NCBI RefSeq assembly: GCF_004028095.1
Contig: NZ_SBHM01000007.1
Location: 2,232,001-2,296,000, forward strand
Direction of reading: 5' to 3'
DNA length: 64,000 nucleotides
Origin: Paenarthrobacter ureafaciens
Lineage (GTDB): Bacteria; Actinomycetota; Actinomycetes; Actinomycetales; Micrococcaceae
Part shown: piece by piece, positions 27,451 through 36,883 of the stretch
Numbering within the stretch: the stretch's first letter is position 1
Layout of the letters: each line of letters opens with the position of its first letter
Translations under genes and position numbers: made by a program
The notes under the pieces: generated by a model
What the model saw: only the letters and a program-made list of their open reading frames with translations
What the model was told of the DNA's origin: nothing
Database searches by the model: none

Positions 27451-28329
27451 GTGACCATGACCCGGCGTCGGCTTATGCCAGCAGTGCTGCTCTTCGTGCT
27501 TGCAGGATGCAGCGTGAACCAAACCGGACCACAGTCCGACGCCGGGCCCTTGCCCTCCATCGACCGTTCAGCTTATTCGGGAGTGCACGCACAACTGGAC
27601 CACGCTACTGCCGAGATCCGGATGCCAATGGATTCATATGAGGCAAACGCGGATGAGTCCATGATCATCACAGCAGCGAATATGTACATTATCGAGGGCT
27701 GCATGAAGAAGGCCGGAATTACGATGCCAGAGAAACATGGCGATCTTGACGTGAAAGCGGATCAATCTTACGGCGTCTGGGTTCCGAAGCATGCGGCCAA
27801 GTACGGATATGTGAGACCAACCGTCCGGACCATTCCTGGAATCTACGATTCGGGAACCCGGGATTCTCCGCAAGCTGCCGTGAAGAAGTATTTTGAGTGT
27901 GACAACTCGACGGCGGGTGACCAAATTCCTGCATTTCGAAGTAGGGTAGCGGGCCAGGATTCACTGCTCACAACCATCGTCAATGGCTCCAACGCCTTGG
28001 CCGAACGTGATCCCATGTGGAAGAGCATCCGTGAGGCGTGGATTAAGTGCCTTGGGGATTCAGGCATCACCATGCGTCAGGACTCACCCGACGCCTGGGT
28101 TCCGTCTTACCCGGCCGACAGGCAGGGTGAGATACGGACTGCGCTCCAGGACACGGAATGCAAGAGCAAAACAAACATGATGCAGGGCTTGATGGACATT
28201 CGTGCCCAATACCAGGCCGCCCTTATAGAGACTCATCAAGGGGCATTGAACACACTGGCAGACGAAAAGTCCGCTGCATTGGCCAAAGCGAAGGATATTC
28301 TTCGACAACACGGACATGGCGGGCTTTAA
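27451..28329 (+). CDS. Lipoprotein of unknown function
   Basis: 292 residues from GTG 27451 (ATG 27457 is equally possible; GAAAGG upstream). A type II signal peptide ends in the lipobox LAGC, so it is anchored to the outer face of the membrane. The mature part is hydrophilic, has two similar Cys-containing blocks (GCMKKAGITMPEKHGD and KCLGDSGITMRQDSPD), suggesting an internal duplication, and ends in a long helix. I do not recognise the family. The stop overlaps the adaptor ATG by one base, so it belongs functionally with the transporter. Confidence 0.75.
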   Translation: MTMTRRRLMPAVLLFVLAGCSVNQTGPQSDAGPLPSIDRSAYSGVHAQLDHATAEIRMPMDSYEANADESMIITAANMYIIEGCMKKAGITMPEKHGDLDVKADQSYGVWVPKHAAKYGYVRPTVRTIPGIYDSGTRDSPQAAVKKYFECDNSTAGDQIPAFRSRVAGQDSLLTTIVNGSNALAERDPMWKSIREAWIKCLGDSGITMRQDSPDAWVPSYPADRQGEIRTALQDTECKSKTNMMQGLMDIRAQYQAALIETHQGALNTLADEKSAALAKAKDILRQHGHGGL

Positions 28330-29468
28330 TGGGTGCCAGTGAACCTACAGTAGTGAAGCTTCCGCGGGTTCCACGAATCAGACGTGCTGTAGTTTTTCTA
28401 TGCGTTGTTCTCGCGTGCACAGCCGGTTCGTTCTTTCTCGGAAGTAAAATGCGAACACCGCTAACTTCAGCAATCGATTCCATAGATAAAAAAGTTGAAG
28501 TGAGCGCTGCTGTAGAAAGGAAGTCACTGGCCGCTTCCATCGTCGTTTCTGCAACGATGACCGCCGGACCCTCCGTGTCGTTGCGTGCATCTATCCCCAA
28601 GGGAGCCGACCGGGCGGTCGTGACGGCCGTGTATGTCGACACGGGCGCAACGGTCGCCCCGGGGTCGCTTATCGCGGCCGTCTCAGGACGTCCCGTTATT
28701 GTCATGTCTACCGACGTACCTCTCTACCGGGACCTACTTGAGGGCAACCGGGGCCCGGATGTACTGGGGTTGCAGAAATGGCTTCAGGGCATGGGGTACT
28801 GGCCGGATGCCACGGGGATTTTTGATCAACGGACGGAGAACGCCGTCAAGAACTTCTACCGCGACCTCCAATTGACGGCCCCGACATCTGAAGACAAGAA
28901 GGTTGTTTTTCGCTGGCGGGAGTTCGTGCAGATCCCGGGGAATACGGGAACGATCATGACCTTGGTACGACCCGGCGATGTATTAGCGGAAGATTTGAGC
29001 TTGGGGATCGTCCAGACGGCCCCTGACATGGTGGTTGGGCGTGCCACCATAGACCAGGCCGATGCGCTCGTTGTGGGCAAGCAGGTCGATCTCGAAGCTG
29101 AAGGGTACTTGGCAAAGGGAACAATCCAAAGCATTGGTTCTTTTAGCGAAGGAGACCCCGAGAAGGGTGTCGTTCCGGGCATGGACGTCGTGTCCACTGT
29201 TCCCGTGGAGGGAACGCCACCAAAGCCAGGGCAGTCGGTTTCAATCAAGGTCCACGAAGCGGCCATTGAATCTTTGGCCGTCCCTTTGACCGCTGTCAAG
29301 CAGGATGACCGGGGCCCCTACGTGATCTTGTCAGGGGCGCAGGGGCAGGGACAAAGCAGCCCAACGCCCGAACGGGTGGACATTACAGTAACCGAGCAGC
29401 GCGACGGATGGGTTGCTATCGAGGAGACTTCGCTACTACAACCCGGAACATTGGTGATCGTCTCGTGA
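28329..29468 (+). CDS. MacA/HlyD-type adaptor with peptidoglycan-binding domain
   Basis: 379 residues from ATG 28329. One membrane anchor (about 19-41), an HlyD-like barrel (ATVAPGSLIAAVSGRPV), a peptidoglycan_binding_1 domain around 140-185 (GPDVLGLQKWLQGMGYWPDA) in the place where Gram-negative MacA has its coiled-coil hairpin, then a second beta-rich domain. Such adaptors pair with MacB-like ABC transporters in Gram-positives and may link them to the wall. It overlaps the ABC gene by 4 bases (GTGA). Confidence 0.82.
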   Translation: MGASEPTVVKLPRVPRIRRAVVFLCVVLACTAGSFFLGSKMRTPLTSAIDSIDKKVEVSAAVERKSLAASIVVSATMTAGPSVSLRASIPKGADRAVVTAVYVDTGATVAPGSLIAAVSGRPVIVMSTDVPLYRDLLEGNRGPDVLGLQKWLQGMGYWPDATGIFDQRTENAVKNFYRDLQLTAPTSEDKKVVFRWREFVQIPGNTGTIMTLVRPGDVLAEDLSLGIVQTAPDMVVGRATIDQADALVVGKQVDLEAEGYLAKGTIQSIGSFSEGDPEKGVVPGMDVVSTVPVEGTPPKPGQSVSIKVHEAAIESLAVPLTAVKQDDRGPYVILSGAQGQGQSSPTPERVDITVTEQRDGWVAIEETSLLQPGTLVIVS

Positions 29469-31468
29469 CGGGCGACCTTCCTGCAAGTGACGCGAGACCA
29501 CTCTTGACGATGAAGGGGGTCGGTCGAACTTACTATGTGGGAGACTCCGCGACCCAAGCTTTGCTCGGCGTAGATCTGCAGATATGCGAAGGCGACTTCC
29601 TTGCAATTATCGGGCCGTCCGGATCAGGAAAGTCCACGCTGTTGAATGTCCTTGCCCTCTTGGACCGGCCGACGGATGGCACTTATCACGTCAACGGTCA
29701 CGATGTGGCCGGGTTGGGTGAGCGGCAACGAGATGCGTTGAGGTCGGAGATGTTCGGCTTCGTCTTTCAAGCATCGCATGTGATGACTGAAGAGTCGTCG
29801 GCCAGGAACGTTGCCCTTGGACTTCGTATTCAACGCCGTGCTCGCAGAGAACGAGAATTGCGTATCCGCCCTGCCCTCGAGCGGGTGGGACTTCTTCACC
29901 GTCAGGATGCGCTCGGTAGAAATTTGTCCGGAGGTGAACGTCAGCGTTTGGCACTGGCGCGCGCCCTCGCGACTAACCCAAAAGTTCTGTTTGCCGACGA
30001 ACCGACAGGCAACTTGGACGTCGCCAACACGGAACGAGTCATCGAGGAACTCAGGAGCCTCAATGCAAAGGGGATGACTATCGTCGTCATCACGCACGAT
30101 CCCGCTGTTGCGGCCGCAGCTCGATCGCAAGTGAAAATCGTGGACGGCGCTTTGGAAGGATCAGTCGTTCATGCTCATGAAGCACCGGCGTCAAGCTCGA
30201 CGGACACCGGAGCTGCTAAGGCGTGCGCAGTTGAAACGACGGCTTCGCCGGCTTCTGGACGGAAACCGGCACGTTGGCAGGGGGTGGTCGACGACGTATA
30301 TGACGCGTTGACAGCGCTGACGTCACGGACAGGACGGACAATGCTTCTCATCCTCGCCTTCATGCTGGGATCAGGCGGGCTTGTTTTGTCTGTGGGACTA
30401 AGCCAAACTGCATCCTCCCAAGTTTCGGAGCGTCTGGCCCAGGCAGCGCTTGATGAACTGCAAGTGTCAATGAGCGCGTCAGGAGCACAAGCCTATGACG
30501 CCAGTGGGATCGGGTTTACGGAGCAGAGGAAAAGGATAGAGGGACTGGATGGGGTTGTAGACGTTGGTTTGCGCTACGACCTGGCTTCGAAAGATCTAAA
30601 GCCGTCCCGTTTTCAGCCCGGCCTGGCACTGCAAGAGCCAACGTTCGCAGGTTCCCTGCTAGCTGTGGACTCGCATTATCTTGCGCTGAATGATGCCGTT
30701 GTTGAGCCCAGTTCTGCGCTGTCGCTCCTGGATGGGGCATTTGGGAAACCCGTAGCGCTTCTAGGACGCGAAGCCGCCACGCGCTGGGGTGTTTCAGCTG
30801 CAGGGCCAGATGAAAAGATTTGGGTCGACGGGCAGCCCGTGCCAGTAGTTGGCGTCATTGAAAGCCCCGGACGGAACCAGTTGCTCTCCGACAGCATCGT
30901 CCTGGGCATAGGGGACTTCGACCACCCTGTCTTGTCCAAATCAGTGTTCATTGTGCGTACTGTCCCCGGGTTCCCCGCTCCGCTGCGCGATGCGGTGCCG
31001 CTTGCTTTGAACGCGGCTCATCCCGAGTACTTCACGGTGAGTACTGTTGCAGATCTCCGGTCATTGAGAAGAGGTATAACCACTGATTTGAGTGCGTTCA
31101 TCGGCCTTCTTTCCTGGGTCCTGCTCGCGTTAGCCTGTCTTAGTTCTGCGACTTCCATGTACCTGACGGTCCAGACGCGCAGGCCGGAAATTGCGCTTCG
31201 CCGGGCGATCGGGGCCGGCCGCGCGAGTATTGGCCGGATGTTTGTACTTGAGGGCCTGCTGGTTGGAACCGGCGGCGGATTGGCCGGAGGCGCGGCAGGG
31301 ATGATGGCACTTCTGGCGTTTTGCCTGCAGCAAGGGTGGACCCCGGTCCTGGCGTTGGAAGCGGTCACGGTGGGGGTCATAGCCGGAGCAGTAACCGGGG
31401 TTCTTGCATCTGTATATCCTGCAATATCGGCTTCGCGGGCGGACCCCGCACAGGCTATTCGGGGCTGA
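29465..31468 (+). CDS. MacB-like ABC transporter, ATPase and permease fused
   Basis: 667 residues from GTG 29465. The ATPase (about 12-235) has Walker A GPSGSGKS, signature LSGGERQR and Walker B VLFADEPTGNLD. The permease half has one membrane segment near 295-315, a large extracellular MacB-type domain, and three C-terminal FtsX segments (from about 545). MacB transporters do not move substrate through the membrane; they drive extracellular adaptors to expel peptides, proteins or drugs. The likely cargo or partner is encoded upstream in the same operon. Confidence 0.88.
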   Translation: MTGDLPASDARPLLTMKGVGRTYYVGDSATQALLGVDLQICEGDFLAIIGPSGSGKSTLLNVLALLDRPTDGTYHVNGHDVAGLGERQRDALRSEMFGFVFQASHVMTEESSARNVALGLRIQRRARRERELRIRPALERVGLLHRQDALGRNLSGGERQRLALARALATNPKVLFADEPTGNLDVANTERVIEELRSLNAKGMTIVVITHDPAVAAAARSQVKIVDGALEGSVVHAHEAPASSSTDTGAAKACAVETTASPASGRKPARWQGVVDDVYDALTALTSRTGRTMLLILAFMLGSGGLVLSVGLSQTASSQVSERLAQAALDELQVSMSASGAQAYDASGIGFTEQRKRIEGLDGVVDVGLRYDLASKDLKPSRFQPGLALQEPTFAGSLLAVDSHYLALNDAVVEPSSALSLLDGAFGKPVALLGREAATRWGVSAAGPDEKIWVDGQPVPVVGVIESPGRNQLLSDSIVLGIGDFDHPVLSKSVFIVRTVPGFPAPLRDAVPLALNAAHPEYFTVSTVADLRSLRRGITTDLSAFIGLLSWVLLALACLSSATSMYLTVQTRRPEIALRRAIGAGRASIGRMFVLEGLLVGTGGGLAGGAAGMMALLAFCLQQGWTPVLALEAVTVGVIAGAVTGVLASVYPAISASRADPAQAIRG

Positions 31469-31681
31469 TCGCGGAACGGTCCGTCTTTCCCTAAGAGTTG
31501 GGTCGGCCGTGACCGCTTATGCGGAATCCGGTCTCCAACGGTCATCACGTCTGGGTGCCGGTGCGTCGTTTGGTTCCGGTCTGGAATCGCCAATCAAGCT
31601 GTCCCCGATAGACTTGGTCCTGCATGTCCGCATGCGCACCACGCTTTGAACCCTGCTTGAACACTGCACCGAACCCTGAGA

Positions 31682-32770
31682 TTGGACACGGCCACCTTGC
31701 GAGAATTTACCGCCCGCTTTGCCACCGCCGAGGAAACCGATAACTGGGACAAGCACGTCACGGCCAACCCGAACGGCGGCAACATGCTGCAGTCGGACGC
31801 TTATGCCGCGGTTAAGGACGGTAACGGCTGGCTGGTCCGGCGGCTCGTCATCGAGACTGCTGAGTACTCCAGCTACAACCTGCTGCTGGAGAAAAATTTC
31901 CCTGTCTTGGGACGCCTTTGGTACCTGATCAAGGGCCCCGACGCAGAGTCCGTCGAAGACATCAAACCGATGCTGGACGCCGTCGCAACCCTGGCCAGGG
32001 AACGGAAGCTGAACGTCTTCACCGTCAAGATAGAGCCCGACGTCGTGGAGTCACCTGAGGTGGCTGCGCAACTAAAGGCGGCTGGGCTGGTTAAGGCTCC
32101 CAACATCCAGTCCAACGACTCCACCGCGATTCTGGATATCAGGAAGCCCTCCAACGAGGTCCTCCGCAGCATCTCTTCCCGTGCCCGCAATGCTGTAAGA
32201 AGGGCAGAGCGCGAGGGGTGCGAAGTCATCCAGGAAGAGGCCGGCGAAGAGAGCTACAAGAAGCTGTACGCTCTCATGCAGAACACCGTGAACGCCAAGG
32301 GTGCCATGCCGTTGCGCAGCTACGATTACTACGCCAAATTCTGGAACGAGTTCAGCAGCCGCGGGCAGGGGCACTTCTTCTTCGTCTACGAGGACGGCCA
32401 GCCTAGCGTAGGTGCCTTCGTGATCAACTACGGATCCAAAGCTACGTATAAGGACGGCGGCTCCACCCAGAACCGCAAGCGATACGGGGATTCGCACCTG
32501 ACACAATGGGCGGCCATCCAGCGCATGCAGGAACTCGGATGCGTCGAATACGACTTCTGCGGCACTCCGTCCGCAGCTCGAATCAAAGACAAAACCCACC
32601 CGCTGTACGGCATGGGCTTGTTCAAGACGAGCTTCACCAAGACCGTCACGGACTTTGTCGGCTGTTATGACCTCGTCCTGAGTCCTCTCCGGTACAAGCT
32701 CTGGCTCAAGGGCGGAGAGAAGGTCCTCCGCCGGCTCGAGATCATGCGCACGGGTGGTCAGTTCTACTGA
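31682..32770 (+). CDS. FemABX-family peptidoglycan bridge aminoacyltransferase 1
   Basis: 362 residues if TTG 31682 is the start; no Shine-Dalgarno is visible and TTG 31697 nearby is possible. FemABX features include GGNMLQSDAYAAVKDGNGW near the start and YEDGQPSVGAFVINYG with YDFCGTPS in the second GNAT-like domain. These enzymes transfer amino acids from tRNA to the lipid II stem peptide. It lacks the coiled-coil arm that the next gene has. Arthrobacter relatives have Ala/Ser/Thr bridges, so one step each for the pair is plausible. Confidence 0.85.
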   Translation: MDTATLREFTARFATAEETDNWDKHVTANPNGGNMLQSDAYAAVKDGNGWLVRRLVIETAEYSSYNLLLEKNFPVLGRLWYLIKGPDAESVEDIKPMLDAVATLARERKLNVFTVKIEPDVVESPEVAAQLKAAGLVKAPNIQSNDSTAILDIRKPSNEVLRSISSRARNAVRRAEREGCEVIQEEAGEESYKKLYALMQNTVNAKGAMPLRSYDYYAKFWNEFSSRGQGHFFFVYEDGQPSVGAFVINYGSKATYKDGGSTQNRKRYGDSHLTQWAAIQRMQELGCVEYDFCGTPSAARIKDKTHPLYGMGLFKTSFTKTVTDFVGCYDLVLSPLRYKLWLKGGEKVLRRLEIMRTGGQFY

Positions 32771-32867
32771 CCGGCGCCTGACGCACCGAAAACTCGAAGC
32801 GTCAGCCAACAGACCAGGCCCGCCCCGGCCACCAACGGTGCATATCCAACTAGATGAGGTAATTTCT

Positions 32868-34214
32868 TTGACTCCGATTGAAGCTGGAAACTCCATGGAA
32901 TTCGTTCTTCTCAGCGACGCTGAATTTGAGACCTTCGCCAAGGGGCACCCCCAGGGAAGTTTTATTCAATCCATGGACCTCACCCGCTTCCAGCGTGCCC
33001 GCGGGCAGGAAGTCGAACTGTTCGGCGTCACCCAGGGCGGGAGCCTCATCGCCGCCGGAAAGCTCGTCTACACGTCCAACCGCATCGGTTACAAAGTGGC
33101 GGACTGCGCCAAGGGACCACTGATGGACTACAGCGACGCCGCTGCGGTGAGGTTCGTCGTCGAGCAGTTGAAGAAGCATGCCGCCTCGAAGAAGGCGGCG
33201 GAACTGCGTATCTCGCCCAACGTCAAATACATCGCCCGGGACGAAGACGGCGCGGAGCACCCCGAGGTCGAAGACAACCGGCCGCTGCTGAAGGAACTCG
33301 AGGGCTTCGGGTTCAAACACCAGGGCTTCGACATGAACTTCGCCAACATCAACTGGATGTTCATCAAGACCCTGGACGGCATCGCGGACGCCGAAGAGCT
33401 CATCATGGGAATGAATTACCGGACCCGCAAGGCCATCCGGAAGGCCGAAAAAAACGGTGTGTACCTGGAGCAGGCCACGCTGGAAACATTGGACGACTTC
33501 TACAACGCGCTGAAGACCGCCGGCGACGAGAAGGGCTTCACCTACCGCGAACGCGAGTACTACGAGCAACTGCTGCGCAACACCTCCGATGAGTTCACCA
33601 AGCTCATGATGGCCAAGATCAACATCCCGGAATACCGCGCCTCCATCACTGAGCGACTCGAGGCGGAATCCAAGAACCTCGCGGACCTGAAACGCGAAGT
33701 GGAGGAGACCGGCAGCAAGAAAAAGGCCAATAAGGTCAAGGTTGTCCAAGACCTGGTGGACAGCTACGAGCGCAGCCTCAAGGACATCGAGCGCTTCCCG
33801 GATTCCGTGGGAGTTGCCACCGTGGCGGCCATCCATTTCGCTTGCTCGGGGGACGAACTCACCTGCGTCATTGGTGGCACCGTGCAGGATTACATCTACT
33901 TCAACGGTGCCACGTCCCTGTACTGGGGCATGATGCTTCACGCCCTGAACAACGGCTACTCGCGGTACAACTTCTATGGCACATTCGGCATCCAGGGGCA
34001 GGATGAATCGGGCCATGGTGGGTACGAGTTCAAGAAGGGCTTTGGCGGAGAGGTGGTCCAGCTCATCGGCGACTTCGTTGCTCCCGTCAGTCCGGTCAAG
34101 TACACCGCCTACCGGGTGGCCAGGAAGCTTGCAGGAGCCGCCCAGACCGTTTTGGGAAACTTGCGGGAACCGGCAAAACTGCCGGTGATCGGAAAGTTCC
34201 TCAGGAAGAACTAA
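32868..34214 (+). CDS. FemABX-family peptidoglycan bridge aminoacyltransferase 2
   Basis: 448 residues from TTG 32868, chosen for the GAGG at 32856-32859; ATG 32895 is the alternative. The FemABX core is clear (HPQGSFIQSMDLTRFQRARG early; SRYNFYGTFGIQG late). A charged helical arm at about 260-310 (EAESKNLADLKREVEETG and following) is the coiled coil typical of FemA/FemX. It follows the first FemX gene by about 100 bases and probably adds another residue of the interpeptide bridge. Confidence 0.88.
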   Translation: MTPIEAGNSMEFVLLSDAEFETFAKGHPQGSFIQSMDLTRFQRARGQEVELFGVTQGGSLIAAGKLVYTSNRIGYKVADCAKGPLMDYSDAAAVRFVVEQLKKHAASKKAAELRISPNVKYIARDEDGAEHPEVEDNRPLLKELEGFGFKHQGFDMNFANINWMFIKTLDGIADAEELIMGMNYRTRKAIRKAEKNGVYLEQATLETLDDFYNALKTAGDEKGFTYREREYYEQLLRNTSDEFTKLMMAKINIPEYRASITERLEAESKNLADLKREVEETGSKKKANKVKVVQDLVDSYERSLKDIERFPDSVGVATVAAIHFACSGDELTCVIGGTVQDYIYFNGATSLYWGMMLHALNNGYSRYNFYGTFGIQGQDESGHGGYEFKKGFGGEVVQLIGDFVAPVSPVKYTAYRVARKLAGAAQTVLGNLREPAKLPVIGKFLRKN

Positions 34215-34233
34215 GCCAAAGGAGGAATGCTGC

Positions 34234-35721
34234 ATGACTGAACGCCCCGAGGGCAATGGCGGCAGGCCTCATACGGACGGCTTGCCGAAAACCCAGCCGC
34301 TGCGGCCCTCGCAGGTCCGGCAGAATGCGTATGCCAAGCGGATGCTGATGCGCCTGGTGCAAGGTGACAGCCCGCCAACGGCGCCCATGAACATCGTGGA
34401 CCGCCTGGCCGGGAGCCCTTACGCCAACCCCACCATCCAGGTGGTGGGCGTCGACGCCTCGGCGCGCAAGACCATCGACTTCGCACTGCACCTGGCCGAG
34501 GCAATGTTCCGTTACGGGGCCGGTGCGCTTGAGGTCGAAACGAGCATGATCGCGGTGACCGCGGCGTTGGGGCTGAAGAACGTCGAGGTGGACATCACCA
34601 ACCAGTCGGTGGCCATCAACTACGCGCCGAAGGACCAAACGCCCATCACCCTGTTGCGTGTGGTGAGGTCGTGGACCAATAACTATGCGGGTCTGGCCCA
34701 GGTGCACCAGTTGGTTTCGGATATTGTCGCCGGGGGAGTGGGACGGGACGAGGCCGTTCGACGGCTCAACGAGATCACGCGCAGCGCCAAGCCCTTCCCC
34801 CGCTGGATGGTCACTGTGGCGTTCGGTGTGTTTGCCGCCGTGTTCGTCGGGGTGCTTGGCGGTGGTCCCGGAGCTTCAGCCCTGGCTTTTGCCTCCAACA
34901 TGTTGATCAGCCTCCTGGCGCGCCAGCTGATTCGCTGGCGGACTCCGGACTTCTTCGTCACCATGGCCAGTTCTTTTGTGGTCACCTTTGTTGCTTTGAT
35001 GCTGCGTTGGGCGGGTGCGGACGTAGCTCCGTCCATTGTGGTGGCCGGAGGCATCCTCCTGCTGCTCCCCACGGGCAGGCTTGTTTCGTCGGTACAGGAT
35101 GCGATTAACGGCTTTCCGGTCACGGCAGCAGGCCGCTTCCTGTCCACCCTGCTGACTTTCGGCGCGATCGTGGCGGGCATCGGCGTCGCTGTGGTGGTTG
35201 GAACCCTGATGGGCAGCCAGGTCCTGGACGTCACCAATACTTTCCCGCCGGCCTACCCGTTGTGGGGACAGGCGATCCTCATTGCGATCGCCGTGGTGGC
35301 CATCGGTGTCACCGAACAGACACAGATGCGGCTGTTACTTCCGACGGCGGCAGTCGGGCTGGCGGGCTTCTTCGTTTTGTGGGGGGTTGGCGAACTCGGT
35401 CTTGGCGACCGTTTGTCGCCCGCCATTTCGGCGGTGATCATTGGCTTGCTGGGCCGCGTTGTGGCCCTGAAGCTTGGCGCCCCGCAGCTGGTGGTCGCGG
35501 TTCCGGCAGCGTTGATCCTTCTGCCGGGCCTCACGATCTTCCGGTCAATGTATGCCTTGACAGTCGAAGGCGGCGACATCCTGGCGGGTGCCGGTGGCAT
35601 GCTCAATGCGGCGGCGATTGTCCTTGGCGTCGCAGCCGGCATTGTGCTTGGCGACAACCTGGCCCGACCCTTGACGAAGGGCCTGTCCAGCAACGAGCGG
35701 CGCAGGGTGCGGCGCCGGTAA
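34234..35721 (+). CDS. ThrE-family threonine/serine exporter
   Basis: 495 residues, AGGAGG upstream of the ATG. The soluble N-terminal ThrE domain (about 65-190; ALHLAEAMFRYGAGALEVET) is followed by about ten membrane segments including the second ThrE-2 domain (ISAVIIGLLGRVVALKLGAP). Corynebacterium ThrE exports L-threonine and L-serine. Placement after two FemX genes may be chance, though threonine and serine are bridge residues in this group. Confidence 0.88.
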   Translation: MTERPEGNGGRPHTDGLPKTQPLRPSQVRQNAYAKRMLMRLVQGDSPPTAPMNIVDRLAGSPYANPTIQVVGVDASARKTIDFALHLAEAMFRYGAGALEVETSMIAVTAALGLKNVEVDITNQSVAINYAPKDQTPITLLRVVRSWTNNYAGLAQVHQLVSDIVAGGVGRDEAVRRLNEITRSAKPFPRWMVTVAFGVFAAVFVGVLGGGPGASALAFASNMLISLLARQLIRWRTPDFFVTMASSFVVTFVALMLRWAGADVAPSIVVAGGILLLLPTGRLVSSVQDAINGFPVTAAGRFLSTLLTFGAIVAGIGVAVVVGTLMGSQVLDVTNTFPPAYPLWGQAILIAIAVVAIGVTEQTQMRLLLPTAAVGLAGFFVLWGVGELGLGDRLSPAISAVIIGLLGRVVALKLGAPQLVVAVPAALILLPGLTIFRSMYALTVEGGDILAGAGGMLNAAAIVLGVAAGIVLGDNLARPLTKGLSSNERRRVRRR

Positions 35722-35748
35722 GTCGCGCTGGTCCTGCCGGCAAGTCGG

Positions 35749-36591
35749 CTAGATCTTGCCGACAGGCAGTTTCTTCTCGGCCTGGAACACTTCCTCTACC
35801 CGACCCTGGGCCCAATAGCCGGACAGGGAGACCTGGGAGCGTTCCAGGCCGCGCTGCACGAAGAAGATCTCGCGGAGGCCCTTCATGTAGCCCCGCTCAC
35901 CGTGAGCGAAGACGTCCACTCGTCCGGGAAGCCATTCCATGGTCCGGAGGGATTCGAGCAGCAGTTCGCTGGATCCGGCAAGTACCCCGTTCCGCTGCAG
36001 CCAGTGCAGTTCGACGCCGGCGGGGGCGGTGATTTGAAGGACGTCGTCGGCGCTGTCTACTTCCAGGAACGCCACGCCCCGCGCCTCCGGTGTCAGCGCC
36101 TCAATGGACGCGGCGATCGCCGGAATCGCGGCGTCATCCCCGGCAAAGAGGTACCAGTCGGCGTCGGGTGCCGGATTGTAGGCACCCCCGGGCCCTGTGA
36201 AGGTCAGCGCGTCACCGGGTTCAGCCGCCGCTGCCCAAGGGCCGGCGAGGCCTTCATCGCCGTGGACCACAAAGTCGATGGCAAGTTCCTGCGCTTCAAG
36301 GTTGACCCAGCGGATGGTGTAGGTCCGGGTATGGGGCCACTGCTCGCGGGGCATGGATTCCCGGATGGCCCACAGGTCCAGCGGCAGCTCGTAGTCGACG
36401 CCCGGCTGCGGAAAAACGATCTTGACGTACCTGTCCACGTACTCGTTGTGCGCGTAGTCCTTGAATCCCGGGCCGCCCGCGATGATCCGGATCATGTGCG
36501 GTGACAACTGCTCCTTGCGCAGCACCGTCAGGTTGACTTGGGGGCGCGTCTTGCGGTCGGCGGACGAAGTGGCGGGAAGGGCGGCATTCAT
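35749..36591 (-). CDS. Siderophore-interacting protein (ferric-siderophore reductase)
   Basis: 280 residues. An FAD-binding domain (about 20-140; HTRTYTIRWVNLEAQELAID) is followed by the SIP domain (DWYLFAGDDAAIPAIAASIE, then VFAHGERGYMKGLREIFFV). It is of the ViuB/YqjH type and uses NAD(P)H to release iron from siderophores in the cytoplasm. The ATG is at 36591, directly at a DtxR-like iron box, and a TAGGCT box 6 bases upstream suggests a leaderless mRNA. Confidence 0.9.
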   Translation of the reverse strand: MNAALPATSSADRKTRPQVNLTVLRKEQLSPHMIRIIAGGPGFKDYAHNEYVDRYVKIVFPQPGVDYELPLDLWAIRESMPREQWPHTRTYTIRWVNLEAQELAIDFVVHGDEGLAGPWAAAAEPGDALTFTGPGGAYNPAPDADWYLFAGDDAAIPAIAASIEALTPEARGVAFLEVDSADDVLQITAPAGVELHWLQRNGVLAGSSELLLESLRTMEWLPGRVDVFAHGERGYMKGLREIFFVQRGLERSQVSLSGYWAQGRVEEVFQAEKKLPVGKI

Positions 36592-36605
36592 AAGGCAAGC
36601 CTAAG
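36591..36605. promoter_or_regulatory. Iron box (DtxR/IdeR-type operator)
   Basis: TAAGGCAAGCCTAAG; on the gene strand it contains TTAGGCTTGCCTTA, close to the DtxR palindrome, and covers the likely -10 and start of the siderophore-interacting gene. Iron-replete repression is expected. Confidence 0.65.
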
Positions 36606-36657
36606 CTGATCCACTGTGCATTTGCTGGGGATGAGCGGAACGTTACATACCACCCGG

Positions 36658-36772
36658 CGTCGCTCTTTCACGTCCTGACGCGTTTTGTGCGTCGCTCTCT
36701 CACATCCCGACGCGTTTTTTGTGTTGCTCTTTCACGTCCTGACGCGTTTTGTGCGTCGCTCTTTCACGTCCC
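36658..36772 (+). repeat. Tandem 32-34-base repeats, three and a half copies
   Basis: Units start at 36658, 36690, 36724 and 36754 and share CTCTTTCACGTCCTGACGCG followed by TTTTGTG. Related to the pair at 15621-15682. The whole 36592-36955 gap has no gene that I can support. Confidence 0.85.
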
Positions 36773-36883
36773 CCGCCGGATAGTTCGACGACGGCGATCG
36801 GCCGGGTGCCGCCGTCGGTCCCTGCCGTGTGTACTTTTCCTGCCGCTGCAGGCCTCCGCCCGCCCCCGAGCCCATTCCCGACC

